A stretch of DNA of 64,000 nt, from assembly GCA_033032865.1 (NCBI GenBank), contig JAWHQI010000170.1, positions 5,097,501 through 5,161,500 of the forward strand, in the 5' to 3' direction. Source of the stretch: Dactylorhiza incarnata (Eukaryota > Streptophyta > Magnoliopsida > Asparagales > Orchidaceae). The notes under the pieces were generated by a model, which was given only the letters and a program-made list of their open reading frames with translations, did no database searches and had not been told where the DNA came from. A program made the position numbers and the translations under genes. Below are positions 31,406-40,264 of the stretch, one piece after another (positions within the stretch are counted from its first letter, which is position 1; the number at the start of each line of letters is the position of its first letter).

Positions 31406-34400
31406 ATGGATTCCAAGGATGTTTCTGGCCCCTCTCCAGGACGGATTACTACCCTCCTTCTCAATGAGAAAAACTACCCTTCATGGGCCACCTCTATGAA
31501 AGTGGCTCTTGCTGGCCGGAACAAACTCTCTTGGCTTACCGGTGGCCCTCCTATGCCTACACCGACCGATACGGATGACAAGAAGGAGTTGATTAAGTGG
31601 TCGACGGAAAAATATATCGTTCTTGGATGGATCCAGTGTTCGATGGAGCCTCGTATCTTTAGTCAGTTCATGCGTTTTGAGGACATTTCCGAGCTTTGGT
31701 CTTCTCTCCAGCGTACCTTTGGGCATACTCGTGTTGATGCCCAGATCTTTGGTCTCTTTCAGGATATCGCTTCTGCCACTCAGGGGGAGCGCTCTGTTCA
31801 GGAGTATTTTACTTATCTGCAAGATCGTTTCCTTGAACTTAACGATCTTGAGCCTCTCAGTGCCCTGGAGTCCCCTAATGATGTTGCTCTTATTCGGAAA
31901 CAACGCCAGCGCCGGGAGACATACCAGTTCTTGATGGGGCTTCGCCCTGACTATGAGTCTACCCGTGCTCAGATTGTGGGGATGTCTCCCCTACCCGATC
32001 TCCTTGAGGCCTACTCCATTATTGCCGAGCATGAAAAACGTATGCAGCGGCAATCCTCCCTTTCCGGTGCTCGCGCTACCTCCTCCCTTCCTACTGAGCA
32101 GATGGCCCTTGCCGCTTCATCTCGCCCGTCCAGCACTCGGGGACGTGGTGGTCGCAGCTCTTCTACTCCGTCTGCCGGCCGTGGCTCCACCAGTGACCGT
32201 GGTTCTCCGGGTCCTCCCGGCCCTTGCTCTCATTGTGGGCGTCTATATCATGACCGCAGTCGCTGTTACCAGTTATACCCTCACTTACGGGGCACTGAGC
32301 GTACTACCCCTGGTGGTCTTCCCAGGCACACCGTTGCGACTGCCGAGTCCTCCACCTCTGTCGACCGCATCTTGGATGCCACCTCCTCTGACTTCAGTCA
32401 TATGTTGGCGCAGTTTCAGCAGTTCCAGCAGTCTCAGTCTTCCACACCTGCCTCTACTTCCGCTCCCTCCGCTTCTTCCTCAGGTACTCCGTTTGCTTGC
32501 TCTGCGACTATGGCTGACCAGGCCTCGTCACCCTGGGTGATTGACTCTGGTGCAACTGATCATATGACCGGTATGTCTTCTCATCTGCTTCGGATTGTTC
32601 CCTGCTCCCACCGGGACGTTCGCCTGGCTGATGGCTCGGTTACTCCCGTCCTCAGCCGGGGCACCATCCCCCTCTCCTCCTCTCTCTCTCTTGACTCTGT
32701 TCTTCTTGTTCCTCAGTTGGCTCTTAATCTCTTATCTGTTAGTAGTATTACTCGTACTTTGAACTGTTCAGTTACTTTTTTCTCTGATCGTTGTGTTTTT
32801 CAGGACCTGACATCCGGGAAGACTATTGGTTCGGGCTATGAGCGAAGTGGGATGTACTACCTGGAGCTTCCACCTTCCATCACTACGCCTACTGCTGTTG
32901 CTACTTCTACTGCTGCTCCCACAGTCTTGTCTTCGGGCTCGCTTTGGCATGCCCGTCTTGGCCATGCTAGCCCCCGTCGGATGTTGTCTGTTTGTCCAGA
33001 TGTGTCTGTTGTTTTTCCTTTTCGCTGTGATGTCTGTGAACTGTCCAAACACACACGCAGCACGTATGCTCCTTCTATTAGTCGTACTACCTCATGTTTC
33101 GAGTTGGTTCACTCTGATGTATGGGGCCCCGCCCCTGTAGTTTCTTTTGATGGTTTTTCATATTTTGTCACATTCATTGATGATTATTCTCGTTGTGTTT
33201 GGGTTTATTTACTAAAGCATAAATCTGAGGTTCTCTCTGTTTACACTCATTTCTCTAGTATGATAAAGACCCAGTATGGGAAGCCTGTTCGCATCCTCCG
33301 CTCTGACAATGGGGGTGAGTACACCTCTCGCCCCTTTGATCTCCTCCTCCACACTGAGGGTACTGTCCATCAGTTCTCCTGTCCGGGTACCCCCGAACAG
33401 AATGGGGTCGCTGAATGTAAAAATCGCCACCTCTTGGACTCTGTTCGTTGTCTTCTTCGGGGCATGAATGTTCCCAAGCCCTATTGGAGTGCCGCGCTTC
33501 TCACCGCTGCCTTCCTTATCAATCGGACCCCCTCTCGTCCCCTTGGTGGACGTCCTCCTTATACTCTTCTTCATCCCTCCGCCCCCACCTTTCCCATCCC
33601 TCTACGCGTTTTTGGTTGTGTGTGTTTTGTCCAGGACCGACGTCCTTCCCGGACGAAACTCGATGACCGAGCCGTTCGTTGCCTCTTCCTCGGCTACTCC
33701 ACTACCACTAAGGGCTACCGGTGCTATGATCCTCAGTTCCGCCGTGTGATCTACTCTATGGATGTGACCTTTCATGAGGAGGTCCCATTCTTTTCTTTGA
33801 CCCCCATCTCGCTTCCTACCATTGTTCAACCTCTTCCTGTCGTCCCTCCTTCTCCTGCCGATGTGCCCACGACCTCTCCACCAGTCCTCCGGACTTACTC
33901 TCGTCGTCCACCGCCGGCTTCATCGGCTGCACCCACTTCTCCTCTAGTCTCGGATCAGCAGCTCCTTCCGGTTGCAGGTACCTCCCTTGAACCTCTCTCT
34001 TCTCCTACTTCTGTAGATTTACCTATTGCCCTGCGGAAGGGCAAGCGTGCTTGTGTTCGCCCTCCTATCACAGAGCACCCACTGGCTAACGTTGTTTCCT
34101 ATCAGCATTTCTCACCCTCTTACCAGGCATTTGTGGCTACTGCTGATTCTGTTCGGATACCTGCCTCGACTGCTGAGGCCCTTCTTGACCCCCGATGGGT
34201 TCGGGCCATGGAGGATGAGATGTCTGCTCTTCGTCGCACTGGTACATGGTCTCTGGTTCCCCTTCCTCCCGGGAAACGCACCGTTGGGTGTAAATGGGTC
34301 TATACCGTCAAGTACTCTGTTGATGGGTCCATTGATCGATACAAGGCTCGTTTGGTCGCCAAAGGTTTCACTCAGGCTCCGGACGAGTTCGGTGCCACTT

Positions 34401-35698
34401 TTGCTCCCGTGGCTAAGCTGACCAGTGTTCGCCTTTTGCTCTCTCTTGCGGCATCGCGGGCGTGGCCGCTTTACCAGCTGGACGTCAAAAATGCTTTTCT
34501 GCATGGAGATTTACGGGAGGAAGTCTATATGGCTCCTCCTCCGGGGTTTTCCCTTAAGGGGGGGTATTCGGGGAGAGTCTGCCGCCTCCACAAATCCCTG
34601 TACGGCTTAAAGCAGTCTCCTCGTGCCTGGTTTGAACGGTTCAGCTCGGTTCTTCTCCAGTCTGGCTTCACCCAGTGTAGTGCCGATCACACCTGCTTCG
34701 TCCGAGCCACCTCGGATGGACGTCGCACCATTGTCTTGGTTTACGTTGATGACATTATTCTTACAGGGGATGACCCTCCTGGGATCTCTGAGGTGAAAGC
34801 TACTCTCCGTTCAGCCTTTGAGGTGAAAGATCTTGGACCCCTCCGCTATTTTCTTGGGATTGAAGTTGCTCGCTCACGGAAGGGTATCTCCATATCGCAG
34901 CGAAAGTATACCTTAGATCTTCTTCGGGACACAGGTCTACTTGGATGTCGTCCCGCGAGCACTCCTATGGATAGCAACCATCGCCTTCATGCTGAATCTG
35001 GTGATTCTCTCCCTGATCCGTCTCAGTACCAGCGTTTGGTTGGACGCTTGATCTACTTGACCAATACTAGGCCTGACATCAACTTCTCTGTGAGTGTTTT
35101 GAGTCAGTTTATGCACTCTCCCAGGACGTCGCATCTTGAGGCCGCTAGACGTGTCCTTCGCTATCTTAAACGTGCTCCTGGCCTTGGATTGTTCTATCGG
35201 GCTGGTAGTACTCCCAGTCTCTCCTGCTTCACTGATGCGGACTTTGCTGGCTCTTTGACTGATCGACGGTCTACTTCAGGTTTCTGTGTTTTCCATGATG
35301 ATCATCTCATATCATGGCGGAGTAAGAAACAACCTATCGTATCCCGCTCCTCTGCTGAATCCGAATATCGGGTCATGGCTCATGGTGTAACAGAGTTGGT
35401 TTGGCTCCGATCACTGTTGACTGAACTTGGCCTATCCCATACCTCAGGTTCAACTCTCTATTGTGATAACAAGTCAGCTATTCTTCTCACTCAGGACTCA
35501 GTGCTACATGAGCGCACCAAGCACATTGAGATGGATGTACATTTCTTGCGGGATCATGTTCGGATTGGGTCTGTTATTCCAGCTTATGTCTCCTCTGCCG
35601 ATCAGCTTGCCGACGCCTTGACTAAAGCTATCGGTCCTACTCGTTTAGATCTGACTACTTCCAAGCTGGGCATGATCGATATCTTTGCTCCAGCTTGA
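31406..35698 (+). CDS. Copia B Gag-Pol polyprotein (1430 aa, intact)
   Basis: ATG at 31406 follows a GC-rich leader with repeated CTTCCGCAGCAG words. Order: Gag (NYPSWATSMKVAL near residue 23), zinc knuckle CSHCGRLYHDRSRC (about 274-287), aspartic protease with Asp380 (VIDSGATDHMTG), gag-pre-integrase (WHARLGHASPRRM, about 513), integrase with Asp in HSDVWGP (about 570), Asp in RSDNGGEY (about 633) and Glu in NGVAE (about 665). Then RT with YVDD at 1113-1116 and RNase H (FTDADFAGS, CDNKSAILL, ADALTK). All catalytic residues I can check are present. AECKN replaces the usual AERKN after the integrase Glu. The usual copia length is 1300-1500 aa, so this is full length. Confidence 0.95.
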   Translation: MDSKDVSGPSPGRITTLLLNEKNYPSWATSMKVALAGRNKLSWLTGGPPMPTPTDTDDKKELIKWSTEKYIVLGWIQCSMEPRIFSQFMRFEDISELWSSLQRTFGHTRVDAQIFGLFQDIASATQGERSVQEYFTYLQDRFLELNDLEPLSALESPNDVALIRKQRQRRETYQFLMGLRPDYESTRAQIVGMSPLPDLLEAYSIIAEHEKRMQRQSSLSGARATSSLPTEQMALAASSRPSSTRGRGGRSSSTPSAGRGSTSDRGSPGPPGPCSHCGRLYHDRSRCYQLYPHLRGTERTTPGGLPRHTVATAESSTSVDRILDATSSDFSHMLAQFQQFQQSQSSTPASTSAPSASSSGTPFACSATMADQASSPWVIDSGATDHMTGMSSHLLRIVPCSHRDVRLADGSVTPVLSRGTIPLSSSLSLDSVLLVPQLALNLLSVSSITRTLNCSVTFFSDRCVFQDLTSGKTIGSGYERSGMYYLELPPSITTPTAVATSTAAPTVLSSGSLWHARLGHASPRRMLSVCPDVSVVFPFRCDVCELSKHTRSTYAPSISRTTSCFELVHSDVWGPAPVVSFDGFSYFVTFIDDYSRCVWVYLLKHKSEVLSVYTHFSSMIKTQYGKPVRILRSDNGGEYTSRPFDLLLHTEGTVHQFSCPGTPEQNGVAECKNRHLLDSVRCLLRGMNVPKPYWSAALLTAAFLINRTPSRPLGGRPPYTLLHPSAPTFPIPLRVFGCVCFVQDRRPSRTKLDDRAVRCLFLGYSTTTKGYRCYDPQFRRVIYSMDVTFHEEVPFFSLTPISLPTIVQPLPVVPPSPADVPTTSPPVLRTYSRRPPPASSAAPTSPLVSDQQLLPVAGTSLEPLSSPTSVDLPIALRKGKRACVRPPITEHPLANVVSYQHFSPSYQAFVATADSVRIPASTAEALLDPRWVRAMEDEMSALRRTGTWSLVPLPPGKRTVGCKWVYTVKYSVDGSIDRYKARLVAKGFTQAPDEFGATFAPVAKLTSVRLLLSLAASRAWPLYQLDVKNAFLHGDLREEVYMAPPPGFSLKGGYSGRVCRLHKSLYGLKQSPRAWFERFSSVLLQSGFTQCSADHTCFVRATSDGRRTIVLVYVDDIILTGDDPPGISEVKATLRSAFEVKDLGPLRYFLGIEVARSRKGISISQRKYTLDLLRDTGLLGCRPASTPMDSNHRLHAESGDSLPDPSQYQRLVGRLIYLTNTRPDINFSVSVLSQFMHSPRTSHLEAARRVLRYLKRAPGLGLFYRAGSTPSLSCFTDADFAGSLTDRRSTSGFCVFHDDHLISWRSKKQPIVSRSSAESEYRVMAHGVTELVWLRSLLTELGLSHTSGSTLYCDNKSAILLTQDSVLHERTKHIEMDVHFLRDHVRIGSVIPAYVSSADQLADALTKAIGPTRLDLTTSKLGMIDIFAPA

Positions 35699-35705
35699 GG
35701 GGGAG

Positions 35706-35821
35706 TATTGGGGTTGTTATTTATGTAATGTGTATGGTTGTAATTATTAATTCTTTTCTTGTTATATATATATTGAGCCTCCCCATTGGGAGGTATGTGG
35801 GTTTTTCTATTATCTGCTTCA
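35706..35821 (+). repeat. Copia B 3' LTR (116 bp)
   Basis: Same as the 5' LTR except for loss of two bases (GTAATGTG versus GTAATATGTG). Preceded by the polypurine tract TTGAGGGGGAG (35695-35705). Confidence 0.92.
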
Positions 35822-35826
35822 CAAAC

Positions 35827-35998
35827 TGCCAAACATTAATTTGGCCAATAAATTCATTTTAGGGTGCTCAGGACCAAAATACTTCTGAAATTTAATCCTA
35901 GGGTGCAAAGTGCTTAAACATTGAAATTCGGGGGGTGAAAAGTTTCAATTACCCTTAAAATTTCATTCTAAAATCTCCCCCTAATTTTACTACCCGTG
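35827..35998 (-). repeat. Right inverted repeat
   Basis: TAGGGTGCAAAGTGCTTAAA and the following CATTGAAATT (35892-35921) are the inverted counterpart of the left copy, and GGACCAAAATAC (35870-35881) pairs with the left GTATTTTGGTCC. It lacks the 29-bp tandem expansion. The likely outer end is near CAATTACCCT (about 35955). Inverted repeats with GGGTAATT-like ends are common in plant DNA transposons. Confidence 0.5.
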
Positions 35999-36340
35999 TG
36001 TTATGAACGAAGTTCTAAAAGAGGGATAAAAGAGGGAGAAAACTAATGACGGCTAGAGAAAGATTAGGGTTAGGAGGAAGAAGAGAGAATACCTTGATCA
36101 TCAATTGCATAAGAACCAAAAGAGGGGGTCCGGGTATATTTATACCGGACCCCGGACCGGCCAGCAAGGGGGCCGGCCGGCCCCTATGGGTCTGAACCGA
36201 AATCGGTTCAGCCCCCTTTGGGCTGATTTCAGTAAGAGGGGGCTGAACCGCTTGGTTCAATCCCGTTGTCGCCTTCGCCGTGCCTTTGCCTTCGCTTGTA
36301 CTGACGCCCAAATAGACGGGCCTCGTCCGGGGGCGTAACA
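35999..36340 (-). repeat. Chromovirus C 3' LTR (342 bp)
   Basis: Differs from the other LTR mainly by an extra block of about 35 bp around the GGCCGGCC/AATCGGTTCAG region and by absence of an 11-12 bp duplication (TTTGCCGTGTC). The end of pol (PPDEARLFGRQYKRRQ) reads into it. Confidence 0.9.
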
Positions 36341-38098
36341 TTCCCCTCCCCATCAAGAACCAGCTTGTCCCCAAGCTGGTAGTCGGGGTAAAGCTCCCGA
36401 AACTCCAGCAGGTCCACCCAAGTATTGTGCTCGGGAGAAAGATCCTTCCATTTGACCAACAGCTCTGGACAGTACGCCGTGCCACGGCGCTTCCACTTGA
36501 CCACTAGAATGTCCTCAGGAATCGGGCGCAGCTCTCCCCCAGTAGTAGCTTCAGGCAACACCGAGCTCGCCTGAACAGCATCGCCAATCTTCCGTTTCAG
36601 CAAGGAGACATGAAAGGTGGGGTGAATCCTCGACCCCTCTGGTAAAGACAAAGTGTAAGCGATGGGTCCGACCCGCCGAGTGATCCGGAAGGGACCATAG
36701 TAACGGGGTGCCAACTTCTGGTTCGTTCGCTGGGCGACGGACAGCTGCCTATAGGGACGAAGTTTGAGAAAAACCTCATCCCCCACCTGAAACTCCCGCT
36801 CCGTCCGATGCCTATCTGCCTGAGTCTTCATCCGATCTTGGGCTGCCCGCAGATTCTCCCGCAAGGTGGCTAGCGTGCGGTCACGATCGCGGAGTGCGCG
36901 GTCAACGGCGGCCACCGCGGTGCTACCCGACTCATAACTGCTCAGAGAGGGCGGCGGCCGGCCGTACACCACCTTAAATGGGGTTAGCTTGCTCGCCGAG
37001 TGATAGGACGTGTTGAAGCAGTACTCAGCCCAATGTAGCCAACTCGTCCAGGTACGGGGCTCCTCCATAATGAAGCAGCGGAGATATGTCTCCATGCTCC
37101 GATTCACGACCTCCGTCTGGCCGTCCGTCTGTGGGTGGTGAGCTGTGCTGAAGCGCAAAGAAGTCTCCTGCAAGCGGAAAAGCTCCCGCCAGAAATTGCC
37201 AACAAAAGTAGGGTCCCGATCCGAGATAATCGCCCGAGGAATGCCATGTAAGCGCACAATCTCCCGAACAAACAAAGTAGCCACGGACTCCCCAGTGTAC
37301 GGATGGCTCAGTGCAATGAAGTGACAGTACTTGGACAACTTGTCCACAACCACCAGAATAACCGATTTACCCTTCGAGCGAGGTAGCCCGTCAATAAAAT
37401 CCATGGTGACCGTATCCCAGACCTGGTGTGGAATCTCTAGGGGGGTAAGGAGCCCGGCAGGAGAAGTGGTCTCGTACTTTTGCCGCTGACAAACATCACA
37501 TTGGCGAACAAACGCCTGTATATCCTTCCGCATGCCCTTCCAAAATACATTAGCACTGGCCCGCTGCAGAGTGCGGAGAACCCCAGCGTGGCCCCCCGTC
37601 GGTGTCGAATGGAACTCGTGCATCATCACCGTCCGCCAAGCGGACTGAGAAGGTATGACCACCCGTCCGTGGTAGTAGAGACGATCCTGTTGCAAATGAT
37701 AGCCGGGGGTGGTCGTCCGGTCGGACCGCAAATCCTCCAAAATAACTCGTAACTCAGGATCCCGCAGCACCTCCTCCTGAATCTCATCCAAAGACTCGAG
37801 CCGCGGTACAGATATGCTGGCCAACGCTCCCTCAGGCAACCTGGAAAGAGCATCCGCAACCAGATTGTCTTTCCCTTGCCGATAAACAATCTCGTAGTCG
37901 TACCCCAAGAGTTTGGTCACCCATTTCTGTTGAAGAGGGGAAGAGACCCGCTGTTCCAAGAAGTGCTTCAAGCTCTGGTGGTCTGTCCTGATTTTAAAAT
38001 GACGATCCAGCAGGTATGGCCGCCACACTGCCACTGCATGAATAATGGCCAACATCTCCTTCTTATAAGCCGATAGGCCCAATGTCCTGGGAGCCAAA
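36229..38098 (-). pseudogene. Chromovirus C RNase H end, integrase and chromodomain
   Basis: Resumes across the insertion (LGLSAYKKEMLAIIHAVAVW). RNase H has TDHQSLKHFL and ADALSR. Integrase has the HHCC zinc region (HAGVLRTLQR, CDVCQRQKYE) and catalytic blocks DTVTMDFIDGLP, IISDRDPTF and [14 protein letters not shown], all intact. GPY/F follows (APRYYGPFRITRRVG), then a chromodomain (ELLVKWKDLSPEHNTWVDLL) and QLGDKLVLDGEGN next to the polypurine tract. This half looks functional; the element is silenced by the insertion and the Gag stops. Confidence 0.9.
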
Positions 38099-38103
38099 GC
38101 TTT

Positions 38104-38391
38104 TGATACGAAGCGACCGGCGGCCCTGCAATCGTTATGAGTTTATGTAGCCCTCGCGCATTATCGTCTATTTCGTTACTATATTATTTTAATATTTGTC
38201 CTGTAGTCCTGGGCTCCATCTATATAAGGAGCCTTGGGGGTGATTCTTCATCAGCTTGGAAGTCTAGGGTTTTGGCTCTCTTGGAGAGTGGAGTATCAAG
38301 GAGGACCCAGCCTCCGGATGCTTGGCGAGATTCGTCTCGATTGTATCTTTATTTTCTACGTTAATGCAATGCAACTGTCCTCTTGCTAACA
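38104..38391 (+). repeat. Gag-only element 5' LTR (288 bp)
   Basis: Starts TGATACGAAGCG and ends TTGCTAACA. A TATA box (CTATATAAGG, 38220-38229) lies about 170 bp before the LTR end. Differs from the 3' LTR at CCTGGGG/CCGGGGG-type and GATTC/GAGTC positions only. Confidence 0.95.
38220..38229 (+). promoter_or_regulatory. TATA box in gag-only element LTR
   Basis: CTATATAAGG in an LTR, within a short palindrome (GGCTCC..GGAGCC). It is the likely start-site element for transcription of this copy. Confidence 0.55.
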
Positions 38392-38393
38392 AC

Positions 38394-38407
38394 TGGTCCG
38401 ACCTGCC
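38394..38407 (+). other. Gag-only element primer-binding site, tRNA-Tyr
   Basis: TGGTCCGACCTGCC, two bases after the LTR, complementary to the last 14 bases of tRNA-Tyr with CCA. Slightly downstream, GGTTCGAACGAGC (38415-38427) also resembles the complement of the tRNA-Tyr T arm. Confidence 0.75.
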
Positions 38408-38885
38408 CTAAATTAGGGTTCGAACGAGCCCTAACTCCCCCGCCTGCGGACGACGCTTCCGATCCTGTCGATCCGCGATCTGTTGCTGACCCCGCAATCC
38501 AGAAACAGATGCCCCGCTGCTACCGATCCAGATCCTCGGTCCGCCTGCTCCTTCTGCCGACCACATCGCACGCCTTCTCCCGCGAGAACGCCGACCGCAT
38601 CGCCGACTTCTCCTGCGACTGCGCTAGTAGTTTCCGCGACTTCGCCTGCCGCAGCTCCTCCTTCCAGCGACTATTGCGTTGAGTCCAGAGCCGCCCACAA
38701 CGCCTTCTCCAGCGGCTTCTACGGCCTTCCAGCGGCCTCCCGACGGCTTCTTCTCCTCCTCGCCACCTTCCGGAGGCCCTCTTCCTGCCTCGGCTCCCAG
38801 TCTCGCCGCCTACCGCCGTGCCGGCCGCCTCCTACCGCACTTGTTGCGCTCCGGCTGCCCTGGCCGCTCCTCCGAGCCACAGTTC

Positions 38886-39839
38886 ATGCCCGTGACTCGG
38901 TCCATGGCCCTCCACGCCGACGAGAACACCTCCACCCCTGCACACTCGGACTCGCAGCGCCTGGATGACATTGAAGCCCAACTGACGGACCTCACGCTCC
39001 TCCTCCGAGGACTTACCGCGGCAGTTAATCGCCCTCCAACCACTCCTCCGCCACCAAGTCCCGTGGTTCTCGACCACATGGGGGTTTGGCACCCCACGGC
39101 CGATTGTGCCCCGGCCCACCTCCGCCGGATTGAGATTCCAGTGTTCGATGGCACCGATCCTCTCGGGTGGATCGCCCGCACAGAGCAGTTCTTCGACTTG
39201 CATACCACCCCCGCCGACCAGAAGGTTCCCCTCGCCACAATTTATATGGAAGGCTCGACGCTCCATTGGGTGCGTTGGATGCGCCAGCAGGTACCGGACA
39301 TTACCTGGCCCACATTGAAGGAGGAACTCCTCCGCCACTACGACAGCCGCCGGGCGGGCAATGCCTTTGAGCGCCTCAGCTCCGTCCGCCAGTCCGACTC
39401 TGTGGCCACCTACATCGACGAATTCATCGCGGTCGCTACACATGTCGCCGATCTGGCACCCGACCACTACTTGGGCTATTTTCTGGCAGGTCTGCACCCC
39501 CACCTACGCGCGCGCCTTCGGGTCCACAATCCGACTACTCTTTCCCGCGCAATGGAGCAAGCTAGATTTCTCGACGAGGAACTCTACCCAGCCACACCAC
39601 CCTCCTCGACATGGCCGGCCCCACCGTCGCGGCCACAACTGCCACCTCTTCCGCCGATGGACCCTCTGCCCCCACCTGGGCCCCAGCTTCTGACTCCGCC
39701 CCCGCAACCGCTAGCTCCACGGCCACCGCCCCCGCGACGGCCTCATCACTTGTCTTACCAACAACACGAAGAGCTTCGCCGCAAGGGCCTCTGCTTCCGC
39801 TGCCAGCAACCGTACTCACCCACCCACGTCTGCCCTTAA
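38886..39839 (+). CDS. Gag protein of the gag-only element
   Basis: The first ATG in the frame is at 38886 (MPVTRSMALHADEN), similar to the chromovirus B Gag start MAPTTRS; the frame is open upstream without an ATG. The 317-residue product has a coiled segment (LDDIEAQLTDLTLLLRGL) and the Gag core (FDGTDPLGWIARTEQFFDL, HWVRWMRQ, YIDEFIAVATHVADLAPDHY). A proline-rich linker follows, then the C-terminal knuckle GLCFRCQQPYSPTHVC and a stop. It should form particles and bind RNA. The intact frame in an element without pol suggests the protein itself is maintained or the insertion is very recent. Confidence 0.9.
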   Translation: MPVTRSMALHADENTSTPAHSDSQRLDDIEAQLTDLTLLLRGLTAAVNRPPTTPPPPSPVVLDHMGVWHPTADCAPAHLRRIEIPVFDGTDPLGWIARTEQFFDLHTTPADQKVPLATIYMEGSTLHWVRWMRQQVPDITWPTLKEELLRHYDSRRAGNAFERLSSVRQSDSVATYIDEFIAVATHVADLAPDHYLGYFLAGLHPHLRARLRVHNPTTLSRAMEQARFLDEELYPATPPSSTWPAPPSRPQLPPLPPMDPLPPPGPQLLTPPPQPLAPRPPPPRRPHHLSYQQHEELRRKGLCFRCQQPYSPTHVCP

Positions 39840-39971
39840 CGGAACCTATGCATTTTACTGGGAGCTGAAGATACTGATCCTGACTTTGGGGCGCTGGATC
39901 CACTGACGCTTTCTGACGACCCATATGGCCCTCGACCTTGAGGACAAGGTCCTTTTTCCGGCGGGACCAGA

Positions 39972-40259
39972 TGATACGAAGCGACCGGCGGCCCTGCAAT
40001 CGTTATGAGTTTATGTAGCCCTCGCGCATTATCGTCTATTTCGTTACTATATTATTTTAATATTTGTCCTGTAGTCCGGGGCTCCATCTATATAAGGAGC
40101 CTTGGGGGTGAGTCTTCATCAGCTTGGAAGTCTAGGGTTTTGGCTCTCTTGGAGAGTGGAGTATCAAGGAGGACCCAGCCTCCGGATGCTTGGCGAGATT
40201 CGTCTCGATTGTATCTTTATTTTCTACGTTAATGCAATGCAACTGTCCTCTTGCTAACA
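39972..40259 (+). repeat. Gag-only element 3' LTR (288 bp)
   Basis: Same length and nearly identical to the 5' LTR. It is preceded by LEDKVLFPAG-type coding relics (CTTGAGGACAAGG) as in chromovirus B, showing that the 3' junction derives from the end of a full pol gene. Confidence 0.95.
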
Positions 40260-40264
40260 GCTTT

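Larger units (their letters stand above)
30803..35821 (+). mobile_element. Ty1/copia element B, intact ORF, 118-bp LTRs with TA..CA ends
   Basis: LTRs 30803-30920 (118 bp) and 35706-35821 (116 bp) appear identical except for a 2-bp indel. Perfect CAAAC duplications flank them (30798-30802, 35822-35826). The LTR starts TATTGGGG immediately after the polypurine tract and ends TGCTTCA immediately before the primer site, so the termini are TA..CA instead of TG..CA. A single uninterrupted 1430-codon frame lies inside. All parts needed for transposition are visible, so it may be autonomous. Confidence 0.95.
38104..40259 (+). mobile_element. Gag-only LTR retrotransposon (TR-GAG type), very young
   Basis: Two 288-bp LTRs (38104-38391 and 39972-40259) differ at two positions by my count. 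Perfect GCTTT duplications flank it (38099-38103, 40260-40264). Order: LTR, tRNA-Tyr primer site, leader, one gag ORF, polypurine-like GGCGGGACCAGA, LTR. There is no protease, RT, RNase H or integrase sequence. Non-autonomous elements encoding only Gag (TR-GAGs) are known in plants. It must borrow polymerase and integrase from a relative, plausibly a functional member of the chromovirus B family. Confidence 0.95.

Noticed and set aside
38679..38885. Upstream extension of the gag-only ORF
   Set aside because: The frame is open but the first codon at 38679 is TTG; the first ATG is 38886, whose product start resembles the related Gag.
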